Origin: Deltaproteobacteria bacterium
GTDB lineage: Bacteria > Desulfobacterota > Desulfarculia > Adiutricales > Adiutricaceae
Reading direction: 5' to 3'
Assembly: GCA_031263485.1 (NCBI GenBank)
Contig: JAISFS010000089.1
Location: 30,935 to 94,934, forward strand
DNA: 64,000 nucleotides
Shown: in pieces, positions 27,070 through 36,473 of the stretch
Layout: each line of letters starts with the position of its first letter
Numbering within the stretch: the stretch's first letter is position 1
Program-made: the position numbers and the translations under genes
The notes under the pieces: model-generated
Told to the model about the DNA's origin: nothing
Database searches by the model: none
What the model saw: only the letters and a program-made list of their open reading frames with translations

Positions 27070-28341
27070 ATGGCCCAAGACTCCCAGATCAACTGCCCCT
27101 CCTGCGGCGGCTTCATCGACGTGATTCCGGGGCAGTCCAAGTACACATGCCCGTGGTGCGGGAACGAGGTGGACCTCTTCAAGCTGGCCCGCCCGACCGC
27201 GCCCGGCGCGGCTCCCGGGCCGGACGACTTCAAGCTCATCGTGCCCTTCAAGGCGGACGAGAACGCCCTGCACTCGTTCGTGCTGCACAAGGCAATCGAG
27301 AACGACTTCGCGCCGGACGACATCCTTTCCGCCGGCAACGTCGAGTCCAAGGAGCTCGTCTACCTGCCATTCTGGGAGGCCGACGGCAATTCCGAAATAG
27401 ACTGGACGGCCTCCTTCGGCTACGACCGCCAGGAGGCCTACACCGCCTACGAGACGTACCAGCGCAACGGCCGGAACTACACGCGGCCCGTCACCCGCTA
27501 CCGCACGGTGACGGACTGGCGGCCCGCCTCCGGCAAGGCCAGGGCGTCCTTCACGGCCCGCGCCTACGCTGGCGCGGACGGTGCGCCCCAGAACGTTGCC
27601 GAGATGCTGGAGACCGGGCTGACTGGGGTCAGGGCCGTGCCCTTCGCCGCGGCCTACGTGACAGGCTACTCGATGGAGCCGTTCTCGAAGGCCGCTGGGG
27701 ACGTGCGGGGCCGGATGGACACCCAGGCCTACGCGGCCGAGGATGCCGAGGTGCGCCGCCACGCCCAGGGGGACCGCCAGCGCGACTGGCGTCACTCGGC
27801 GTCAAGGAGCTACGGGGAGGCCCGGCGCTGCGCGCTCCCGCTGGCCAAGGCGGTCTTCTCATACGGCGGCAACAACTACAAGATCTTCGCGGACGGGGCG
27901 ACGATGAGTCTGGTCCAGACCGACCAGTTCCCCCGCGACACCAAGCGCAAGGGCAGGATCTCCCGGGGCTTCGTGCCCTTCTGGCTCTCCCTCGTCGCCG
28001 CGGTCGCCTGCGCGGCACTCCAGGGCATAGACTACGTCCAGCCCATACCTGTCGTCTGCGGCCTCGCGGCCCCGCTCCTGTATGGCTTCCTCCGCAAGAG
28101 CTCCATCCTTGGCTCCTCCAGGAAATTCCGGCAGGCCACGCTGGCCCAGAAGCGCCTGGACGAGTACCAGCAGCTCGGGAACCTCTCCTACGAGGAGGTC
28201 GAGAAGCTCAGGGGCCAGGCCGTAATCCCACCCCAGGGGCTTTTGGCCCGCACCGGCGGGGACATAATCCTCCTGCCGCTCCTTACCGTCATCTGTTCCG
28301 CGGCGGTCGCCTTCGGCTTCAACCTTTTCGTCCTGTCTTGA
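27070..28341 (+). CDS. Zinc-ribbon membrane protein (partner-type of SPFH/YdjI)
   Basis: 423 residues. Residues 10-30 are a zinc ribbon (CPSCGG...CPWCG). A soluble domain of about 240 residues follows (FKLIVPFKADENAL near 54, VYLPFWEADG near 98, a Tyr/Arg-rich stretch, then CALPLAKAVFSYGG near 257). At about 305-345 two helices (FVPFWLSLVAAVACAAL, VVCGLAAPLLYGFL) and at about 403-423 a last helix form the membrane part. This layout, N-terminal ribbon, the phrase LPFW, then membrane helices, matches zinc-ribbon membrane proteins encoded next to SPFH genes. It probably anchors or recruits the SPFH protein. The exact biochemical role is unknown. Confidence 0.75.
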   Translation: MAQDSQINCPSCGGFIDVIPGQSKYTCPWCGNEVDLFKLARPTAPGAAPGPDDFKLIVPFKADENALHSFVLHKAIENDFAPDDILSAGNVESKELVYLPFWEADGNSEIDWTASFGYDRQEAYTAYETYQRNGRNYTRPVTRYRTVTDWRPASGKARASFTARAYAGADGAPQNVAEMLETGLTGVRAVPFAAAYVTGYSMEPFSKAAGDVRGRMDTQAYAAEDAEVRRHAQGDRQRDWRHSASRSYGEARRCALPLAKAVFSYGGNNYKIFADGATMSLVQTDQFPRDTKRKGRISRGFVPFWLSLVAAVACAALQGIDYVQPIPVVCGLAAPLLYGFLRKSSILGSSRKFRQATLAQKRLDEYQQLGNLSYEEVEKLRGQAVIPPQGLLARTGGDIILLPLLTVICSAAVAFGFNLFVLS

Positions 28342-28714
28342 GGCAGGGACCGCAGGTCGCGAATCCTGAGCAACGAACGGCAAGGGGCGCACTTGGGCGA
28401 TGCCCGACCGCGACCGGACAGGGACCGCCACGGAAGGCTGTCTGAAGGAACGGTCGCCGGACCGGACGAGGTTCCGACAGGAGTCGGACTCGGTTGCCGG
28501 ACCGAACAGTTGCCGGACCGGATAGCTTCCGGACTCGATCGCAGGGCAGGACCCGGTCGCAGGACAGGACAGCGACCGGACAGGGCAGGACCGGGTCGCA
28601 GGACAGGACGGCGACCGGACAGGGACAGGACCCGGTTGCCGAAGGACGATCGGCCGAGCCGGGGAAGTTCCGGAAGCGGCGGCCCGGACGCGGGCCTTTC
28701 GAGACGGAGGTTTC
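28342..28714. other. Gene-free interval with 39-nt repeats
   Basis: The interval is dominated by GGACAGG/GACCGG-type repetitive sequence. The best-ordered part is at 28549-28640. A GAGACGGAGG ribosome site precedes 28715. Confidence 0.5.
28549..28640. repeat. 39/40-nt tandem repeat
   Basis: Two near-identical units starting GGACC(C/G)GGTCGCAGGACAGG at 28549 and 28588, then a 13-nt partial unit at 28628. Confidence 0.8.
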
Positions 28715-30313
28715 ATGGCTAACGACACTCAAGGCAACGCCCAGATAGCGGCAGGCGCCAAAGGCGGGCCCAGGAGCTTCGCCGCCTGCGGACCGGCCGA
28801 CCCCTCGCTCCATTTCGTCGTCCCGGCGGACAGGCGCCTCCCCGACGTCCTTGCCGCCTTGGAGGAGGGCACGGTCTACGCCGTGGCCCCCAGGAGGATG
28901 TCCGGGAGGACCACGCATCTCATGTCGATGGCCTCGGCCCTGAACCGCAGGGGCAGGATTCTCGCGCTCCACGTGCCTTTGGAGGCGACCGCCGGCGCGG
29001 AGGACCACGAGGCCTTCCGGAAGCTATTCTGCGCGAGGCTCCGCGAGGCGCTCTCCGAGTCCCCCGAGGCGGCGTTGAGGTCTGCCTCCCTCGACAACGG
29101 CACCGCTGACCCCCGGCTGTTCCTGAAGCCCGCACTCTCCAGCCTCTGCGCATCCCTGGACAGGCCGCTCGCGCTCTTCCTGGACGACATGGAGACCCTC
29201 CCCAGCTACGTCCTCCTGTCCCTCCTTCACCAGTTCAGGGACGCGTGGTCGGTCAGGTCCTCCCTCCCCTTCCCGAAATCCTTCGTCCTGTGCGGCGCCC
29301 CCGCCGCCCGCGAGCTCGCGCCCTCGCCCGAGGCCGGGCTCTCCGGTCCCCGCCCCCCGGTGAGCCTGCCCGCCCTGCCCCTGGAGTTCCCCCCCTTCAC
29401 CGCCGAGGAGACCAGGCTCCTTCTTGAAGAGCACACGCGGGAGGGCGGCAGGGCGTACTCGGCGGAAGCCCTCGCGGAGGCCATGTACTGGTCGGAGGGG
29501 GTCCCCGCCGCGGTCTCGCAACTCGCGTGGACCGTGGAGGAGGACGTTCTGCGCGGGGACCCTTCCCAGGAGGCGGACGGCGCGGACTTCGACCAGGCGG
29601 CGGCGCTCGTCATCGAAAGGCGCGAGGCCGGGCTGGACGTGGCGCTCCGCGCGCTCTCGGAGGCCGGGATAGCCTCGGCCTTCGAGGCGCTCGTCCTGGG
29701 CGACCCCGGCCTCCCGGCGGAGACGGGGGAGGAGCAGCTGAGGCTCGCGGCCGAGGCCGGGCTCATCAAGATGAAGGACGGCGAATGCGCCCCCGCGAAC
29801 CCCCTCGTGAGGGACGCGGCCGTAAACGAGATTTCCGGGCGGCTGGCCTTCGGCATGCCCCGCTCGGTGGAACGCAAGCTCGCTGAGGGCAGGGAGCTGG
29901 ACATGTCCGCCGTATTGAAGGGTTTCCAGGCGTACTGGCAGGAGAAGGGCTCGCGCCTCGCGCCGCCATTCGGCATGAAAAGGGCGCTGGGCCACCTGGC
30001 CCTGATGGCCTTCCTCCAGAAGGTCTTGGGCGCCGAAGGGGGGCTCCTCCGCGAGTACGGGCTGGGCCGCGGCCGACTGGACATGCTCGCGCGTTTCAGG
30101 GGCACGGTCTATCCGGTCGGCGCGGTCGTGAAGGAGTCCGAGGCGCTCCTGCGCGAAAGCCTGATCCAGATGTCGCGTTACGTGGAGCGCTGCCGCGCCA
30201 AGACAGGCTGGCTCGTCGCCTTCGACCCGGACCCCATGGAGGGCTGGGAGAGGAAGCTTTACTGGCGCGCCGACAAGCAGGATAGCCGTACGGTGCATGT
30301 GATAGGCGCCTGA
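28715..30313 (+). CDS. Degenerate AAA-ATPase/PD-(D/E)XK-like protein
   Basis: 532 residues, similar throughout to the AAA/PD-(D/E)XK protein at 43047-44768. Shared landmarks are the N-terminal ACGPADPSLHFVVPADR box, VAPRRMSGRTTHL at the P-loop, LALFLDDMETL at Walker B, SEGVPAAVSQLAW, a late LREYGLGRGRLDML, and TGWLVAFD. Key residues are changed. The Walker A Lys is Arg (SGRTT instead of SGKST), and the nuclease core PVELK of the relative reads PVGAV, losing Glu and Lys. The Asp in RLDML is kept. The frame is intact and GC-rich like its neighbours, so this looks like a maintained non-catalytic protein rather than recent decay. It follows the SPFH/zinc-ribbon genes on the same strand. Its role is unknown. 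Confidence 0.8.
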   Translation: MANDTQGNAQIAAGAKGGPRSFAACGPADPSLHFVVPADRRLPDVLAALEEGTVYAVAPRRMSGRTTHLMSMASALNRRGRILALHVPLEATAGAEDHEAFRKLFCARLREALSESPEAALRSASLDNGTADPRLFLKPALSSLCASLDRPLALFLDDMETLPSYVLLSLLHQFRDAWSVRSSLPFPKSFVLCGAPAARELAPSPEAGLSGPRPPVSLPALPLEFPPFTAEETRLLLEEHTREGGRAYSAEALAEAMYWSEGVPAAVSQLAWTVEEDVLRGDPSQEADGADFDQAAALVIERREAGLDVALRALSEAGIASAFEALVLGDPGLPAETGEEQLRLAAEAGLIKMKDGECAPANPLVRDAAVNEISGRLAFGMPRSVERKLAEGRELDMSAVLKGFQAYWQEKGSRLAPPFGMKRALGHLALMAFLQKVLGAEGGLLREYGLGRGRLDMLARFRGTVYPVGAVVKESEALLRESLIQMSRYVERCRAKTGWLVAFDPDPMEGWERKLYWRADKQDSRTVHVIGA

Positions 30314-31151
30314 GGGGCAGGGGCTGGCGTGCCGCAGGACGCCCGGCCTGCGGAAGCATCGGTACGCAGGTGCGCCGATGGCGCCCTGAAGCGGAAAAGG
30401 ACTTGAGGCGTCAGGTACCTCGGCCCCTTAAAAATCCTGTGAGGTGCGCTCCCTGACGCAGGTGCGCAAAAGGCCGCGGGGAGCAGGAACGTGCGGCGAA
30501 GAGACGCGGGCGCAGGCTCCCGAAGACCCGAAGGCTCGAAGAGTGTCGGGGAGACGATGTGGGCATCCGATGCGGCCGACGGCTCTGCGAGCGGGCGGAC
30601 GCCGGTGAGAACCGGACGGCGCGGCACAATGTTGCCCGAACGCCCGACAGATCCCGGGCCCGGCCTCGCCGAAAGCGATCACGTGCGCTCCCGGCCAGGA
30701 ACAGAGCCGCCGTGCGCGAGCGCGGGAAAACGCAGGACTTGCCGCAGGCGCCAACTTCCAAACCCGCGACTCAACGGCCGGGCAAATCCCCCCGGCACCT
30801 GCGCCCGCTCCCGCCGACCGCCAGGCGTATGGCGGGCCTGTTGCCTTTCCCCAGGCCCTCGGCGTCCTCTCCGAATCCCGGTCGGATTCCCGCCGGAACC
30901 CCGGACGACCGTCGATTCCGGAAAACCGCCGCACTCAGCCCTCGCTCCCCTCGAACCATGACGACCTCTACCCCATCTTCCGTCCAGCGGTTCCCGCACT
31001 CCTGACCGAGCGGATACGGGCTCTCGAAGCTACAAAGGTCCTTCATGGCCTTGGCGCTTCATCATCAAAAATCATCCGTCCATGCGCTTTGCCCTGCGGA
31101 GGATTCCCGGAGGGGCGGGTGCCCGAAACCGGCGGCGAAGGCCAATCCTTC

Positions 31152-31880
31152 GCGACCGCTGAGGCCAATTAAACCGGCCACCAACAGCACTCAGGCCATT
31201 TGGCCACTACCGGATGCGTTCAAGGATATCGTTGGATGCGACGGCAGACAGACAGCCCTGAAGGCCTTTCGCGTTTATTTATGCCGCTTTTGGTCGTTTT
31301 CCGAGCACGACATCCTACATCCGGATGCAGCATCCGTCTTTTCTTGTGCTGTTCCGGAAGTTTGACACTCTCCTCGAGCCAGCCCCTCGCCACCCGGAAC
31401 CGAAATGTATTCGCGAAACTCCAAAACCGGCGTTTTTGCTGGATTCTGCCGTTTTACCCGAGTCGTCCGAGGAACGGGGGGGCCACGAGCTCCCCGGCAA
31501 GCACTTGTTTCAAAAAACTGCCGGTTTTCCTTATTTTTTTATCGTTTCGACTCCTATGATGAGTCCAAACTGAAAATAAAATTCTCCGCGAGTTGCTTTT
31601 GGAACAACCGCGCAGAAAACCGTATCGACTCCGAGTCGGGATGTCGCCGACCACCTGCGCTCCTGGCCGGCCGACATCCTGATACGGTCGTGCGCCGATC
31701 ATAGCCCGACAATCCTGATTCGGGACCATCGTGCCTGTTCACTCCCGTCAGAGGCGCGTTCATCCCTGCGGATCCGCCACCGGGACGCTGACGATTTTTA
31801 AACTACCCACTGTCGAACAGGGGTCGAAAGACTTCGGGAAGCCCGTTTGACCATCGCCCTGAAGTTTTCCGTACCCCCCG
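31152..31880 (+). repeat. Long repeat, copy A
   Basis: About 729 nt starting GCGACCGCTGAGGC and directly followed by copy B, to which it is highly similar over its whole length. Contains GGCCACTACCGGATG near 31203, the CATCCGGATGCAGCATCCG box (31318-31336) and a TCCTATGATGAG element (TATGAT at 31555-31560) whose matching -35 has been lost. Confidence 0.85.
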
Positions 31881-32618
31881 CGACCGCTGAGGCACTTTAA
31901 CCGGCCACCAACACCACCCAGGTCACTTGGCCACTACCGGATGCGTTCAAGGATATCGTTGGATGCGACGGCAGGCCGACAGCCCTGAAGGCCTTTCGCG
32001 TTTATTTATGCCGCTTTTGGTCGTTTTCCGAGCACGACATCCTACATCCGGATGCAGCATCCGTCTTTCTTGTGCTGTTCCGGAAGTCTGACACTCTCCT
32101 CGAGCCTGCCCCTCGCCACCCGGAACCGAAATGTATTCGCGAAATTCCAAAACCGGCGTTTTTGCTGGATTCTGCCGTTTTCCCCGAATCGTCCAAGGAA
32201 CGGGGGGATCCACGATCTCCCCGGCAAGCTCCTGTTTTAAAAAAACTGCCGGTTTTCCTGATTTTTTTATCGTTTCGATTCCTATTCGACTCCTATAATG
32301 AGCCCAAACTGAAAAAAAGTCAGCCGCGAGTTGCTTTCGGAACAACCGCGCAGAAATCCGTATCGACACCGAGTCGGGATGTCACCGACCACCTGCGTTC
32401 CTGGCCGTCCGACATCCTGCTACGGTCGTGCGCCGATCATAGCCCGACAATCCTGATTCGGGACCATCGTGCCGGTTCATTCCGGTCAGAGGCGCGTTAG
32501 TCCCAGCGGATCCGCCACCGGGACGCTTACAATTTTTATACTGCCCACTGCCGAACAGGGGTCGAAAGACCACGGGAAGCCCGTTTGACCATCGCCCTGA
32601 AGTTTTCCATACCTCCAA
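31881..32618 (+). repeat. Long repeat, copy B
   Basis: Tandem partner of copy A with the same landmarks: GGCCACTACCGGATG near 31930, the CATCCGGATGCAGCATCCG box at 32045-32063 and TATAAT at 32294-32299. Small insertions and deletions that are not multiples of three break any shared reading frame with A. Confidence 0.85.
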
Positions 32619-32665
32619 AGCCGAAAGCCATCCGACTGTATGCCGGAGGAAGAGGGAGGATGCCA

Positions 32666-32970
32666 GAGGATGCGGAGGGATCCGGGGAGGATGCGGAGGG
32701 ATCCGGGGAGGATGCGGAGGGATCCGGGGAGGATGCGGAGGGATCCGGGGAGGATGCGGAGGGATCCAGGGAGATCCAGGGTGGATTGGGGGAGATCCTG
32801 GGTGGATGAGGGGAGATCCAGGGTGGAAGCGGGGGACGCTGGAGGATGCGGGGGGATGCAGGAGGATGCGGGGGGATGCAGGAGGATACACGAAGCTGGA
32901 AGGTGCCGAAGGATGCACGAGGCTGGAAAGGAGCCGAAGGATTCACGAGGCTGGAAAGGAGCCGAAGGAT
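32666..32970. repeat. Nested minisatellites with several unit types
   Basis: Five units of 21 nt (GAGGATGCGGAGGGATCCGG plus G) run at 32666-32770. About three units of GAGATCCAGGGTGGA type follow (32771-32835), then GGAGGATGCGGGGGGATGCA units (about 32850-32885), then about three 27-28-nt units containing ACGAGGCTGGAAAGGAGCCG (about 32886-32970). Confidence 0.8.
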
Positions 32971-33107
32971 GCCGGAACTCCTTGATGCTTCAATGTCTAC
33001 AGGAAGAGGTTTCCGAGGAAAAAAAAACCTTGCAACTCCATACGTTGGATTCGGGAGCTTCAGGATGGCCGAGCCTGCGAAACCGTTACCCAAATTACCT
33101 TCATTTT

Positions 33108-34160
33108 TGGGCCACTTCTGTTCGCGTTTGGCCACTACCGGATGTATCAGGATGCCGGCGGGATGCAGCGTAGTCGATGAACCCGCCGATGGCCTTTTCC
33201 GTTTTTTTAAGCCATTTTTGGTCGATTTTCTCCACCGGTAGCCGGCATCCGTCTCCACCGGTAGCCGGCATCCGGATGCGGCATCCATCTTTTCCTTATG
33301 CTTTTCCCGCAGTTAAACATCCGGATTTGAACCTGCCACTCGCCCCCTGGGGAGAAACTTTTTCCTTCTGACCTCCAATCCCGCAATTCAGGCGGAGTTT
33401 AGCGATTTTTGCCCCGCAGGGAACCCGGGGACCGGAGCAGGACGCATGCTCCCGGGCAGAACCCAGTTCCCGAAATCGCGCGTTTTCCCTTGACTTTATT
33501 CCCAGCGTCTCCTATCATGATACAAAAGTGAAACAATTTGTCCTGTCGCGAACCAATTATGGCGCAAGCTCAAGACGGATAAGGAAACGGCAATGACATC
33601 CCGCACATGATGTCCGCCCCCGGGTTGCCCCGGTCTCGCCCCCATCGTCATCAGGACTGCGCCAGTGCATCTTGGAAAGCCCGCCGGAGCCCCGGTTCGG
33701 GAGCGACGCCTTCGGTCGCCCCGGTCCGGGTCGCTTTCATCCCGGCTGGCCATCCGTCGGGGAACCGCTCTTTTTTAACTACACGCAACCGGGCCAGATT
33801 CAAAATCCCGACCGGCGAACCTCAACGGGACGGCTCTGTCCGGATCCCGTATGCCTCGTCCTCTGCATCCCCTCACACGTTCCCAAGCATCGCTCGTGCG
33901 CCGGACCTCCTACCGACGCGACCGCGCCTCTCCCCCCGAGAGTCCCTCTCCAGCCCTGCCCTCCCTTCCGTGTCCTTGCCAAGTGCCCCTGCTCCGGTCC
34001 TCCCGTCCAGATGCGCCAGGCAAAGCCGCCAGCCGCCTCCAGCGCCCGCGCGGCCCCTCAGCAACAAAGGCACATTACGCGCCTGTATCCTTGCCCGCTA
34101 CCCCGGACGCCTCTCCGAGCCCGTCCACCTTCCGGCCAGGGGCATGGACTGGCGTAGGTT
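33108..34160 (+). repeat. Long repeat, copy C
   Basis: Closest to copy E. Begins GGGCCACTTCTG and TTGGCCACTACCGGATG (33127). The palindromic GCATCCGGATGCGGCATCC box is at 33268-33286. The shared phrase CTCCAATCCCGCAATTCAGG is near 33372, a promoter-like core lies at 33490-33518, and the tail contains CCTCACACGTTCCCA and GAGTCCCTCTCC. A local 24-nt duplication (CACCGGTAGCCGGCATCCGT) is unique to this copy. Confidence 0.8.
33490..33518 (+). promoter_or_regulatory. Promoter-like core of repeat copy C
   Basis: TTGACT at 33490-33495, exactly 17 nt, TATCAT at 33513-33518. The same elements and spacing recur in copies D and E although the spacer sequences differ. Confidence 0.55.
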
Positions 34161-34540
34161 CCCGAAAGCCCCGCCGCGATCTGACCTCCGCCCTTCGAGT
34201 CATCCCGCCCGTATCCACGCTGGCGTCTCAGGCGTCCACCCATTTCTGACGGAACGCAGGATACGTCAACCCGAAACGGCAAAGGGCACTTACAGCTCCA
34301 ACGGGTTCATGCTCACCGAATTTCTGCGACCCTGCTTCCCGCGGCATGACGCGTTCCACAAGCCACACCGATCATCACCCTATTTCGGTCCGTCAGCTCG
34401 CGCGGTTCTCATTCGCCCACTACCCACGCTCAGGCGCGACTCATACGCCTCAAGCGAAGGTTAACATGCGGTCCCTTCGCGCCAACGCTTTTCGGCTCCA
34501 CTGAAGCCGTAAGCGTACCTGAAAAGCCGAAAGCTTGCCG

Positions 34541-34733
34541 AAGCTCCAGGATGCCTCATGACGGCAAGCCGAAGCTCCAGGATGCCTCAGGACGGCAAGC
34601 CTAAGCTCCAGGATGCCTCATCAGGACGGCAAGCCGAAGCTCCAGGACGCCTCATCAGGACGGCAAGCCGAAGCTCCAGGATGCCTCATCAGGACGGCAA
34701 GCCGAAGCTCCAGGATGCCTCAGGACGGCAAAA
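34541..34733. repeat. 31/34-nt minisatellite
   Basis: Six units beginning AAGCTCCAGGATGCCTCA start at 34541, 34572, 34603, 34637, 34671 and 34705. Units differ by presence or absence of a TCA triplet. It lies just upstream of repeat copy D. Confidence 0.85.
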
Positions 34734-34847
34734 GGCCTTTCGAGGGAAAAATACCTCTTTGGCCCATTCGTCGGATGCGTTTTGCATCCTAATGCGCGGA
34801 TTCCGCGAAAAGGACCCCAACCAAGATCGATAGTGCGCGACCACTCA

Positions 34848-35830
34848 GCCACTTTGACCGCTACCGGATGTGTGTGGATGTAGTCAGGATGCGACGAGAT
34901 CGAATGTCACCCTGATAGCCTTTTGCGTTTCTTTTTGCTGATTTTGGTCTTTTTCCGCGCCCGACATCCGACATCCGGATGCTGCATCCGTCATTATCTT
35001 ATGCTGTTCCGTCGGCGGAACATCCATCTTCGAGCCGGCCGCCCGCACCCGGGAGGCGAAAAATTTCCCTTGAAAACCAAAATCCAGCATTTACCTTGAT
35101 TTTCCCGTTTCCTCCCTGCGGGGAGACCGAGGAACGGATGCACGCGCTGCCTTGCAACACCAGGTTCCCTAAATCGCCTATTTTCCTTGACTTTCACCGT
35201 ATCGCCTCCTATGATGAGTTTGAACCGGAAGATACATCCGTCGCGAACCGTTTTTGGTACGGAAACACAGGGAAAGTTGAGTTGACATCGCGGTGGGATG
35301 TCTTCGACCACGGGCGGTCTCGACCGCCATCCGCATTGCGGTCTTTCGCAGCGCATGCCATGTCACGCACGGTTTGCTTCATCTGAACGGGTCATCAGTC
35401 GGGACGCTCGCCATTTTAACTGCCTGCGGTCAGTTCGGATCAGAAAGGCCTGTCAACTGCCATCGGTCGGAGTTTCCCGAAAGCCGGACCGCCGCCGTCA
35501 ACCTCCCCTCCCACAACTCCAGGCGCCTCACCCGCGCCGGAGTCCCCGCCCCAGACGTCTTCGCGCCCTGACAACGCGAGCCCTTCCCGAATCTCGCCCG
35601 CCCTCCCACGCCCCGGTCAAGAGTTCCGACTCCAACCCTCCTGACCGAGACGAGCCATGCACATCCGCCCTGTGCCTCCGCCTTCAGCCGCCTCCCTGCT
35701 CCCGGCCAGGGACACGCTTCGGACCCCGGTTGCGGAAAGCCTCCTCGAGCCGGCCCCACGTCCTTCGAACCATGTCTACCGCATCGGTTGCTCCGGCCGT
35801 CCGCGTTCCGGAAACCCGACACGGGCACCT
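34848..35830 (+). repeat. Long repeat, copy D
   Basis: Landmarks: CAGCCACTTTGACCGCTACC at the start, the ACATCCGGATGCTGCATCCG box at 34971-34990, a promoter-like core at 35187-35215, CGGGACGCTCGCCATTTTAA near 35400 matching copies A, B and E, and the tail phrase CAACTCCAGGCGCCTCACCC near 35513 matching copy E. Confidence 0.8.
35187..35215 (+). promoter_or_regulatory. Promoter-like core of repeat copy D
   Basis: TTGACT at 35187-35192, 17 nt, TATGAT at 35210-35215, followed by GAGTTTGAACCGG. Same geometry as copies C and E. Confidence 0.55.
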
Positions 35831-36473
35831 GGCACCATCAAAGCCTCAAGGCAACAACGACAGATTGCCCAGATCCTGCGAAATTCCTTGCCTATGAGAT
35901 TTTCGCTCCGGCGCGGTCCGTAAATTCAAACTGCAGATTGACGTTTTCGATTCGTTAAGCCCGCGTTGCCCCCTCAGCGCACGATTCATGCTCCAACGCG
36001 ATTCCCAAGCCACTGACTACGTCAACCCTGCTGGCCCATCGGCCCCACACTTTACAGAACATCGTTACCCGGAATGATGCCGGAAAACGCCGGAAGGATG
36101 CGGGAGCCTGCCGAAAAAGTGCCTGAGTGATGCCGGAGATCCCCTTTGCGCAGGGCCCGCGAGGAGGAGCTTTCCAGACGAATAATCCCCCCTGCGGCTC
36201 CATGCGCCGGATGCGGACGGCTTCCGGATGGGCGGGCGACGAAACCGCTCACTCTTGGCCACTGCCGTTTAAGTTTGAGGTATGTGAAAAAAGTATGAAT
36301 TGGACTTCACGGAGACAATGCGCCTTTCCATTCAATGGATGCCCCTAACGCATCTGTATTGACCGCAGAGACGATATTTCGCCCAATCCGACATTTTAAG
36401 TCCGGCCTTATTGATAGGCATGTGTTTTGCCCTTCTCTTCAGGCTCGGAGGGGCTTTTTTCACAGACCTCAAG

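Noticed and set aside
29024..30298. Leftward 424-codon frame opposite the AAA-like gene
   Set aside because: No motifs. The rightward product aligns with a known family.
32072..32500. 142-codon frame in repeat copy B as a conserved protein of the repeat family
   Set aside because: The frame is broken by indels in copy A and absent in C, D and E.
34541..34733. Possible CRISPR array because units are about 31-34 nt
   Set aside because: No alternation of constant repeat and unique spacer. Units abut, and no cas genes are present.
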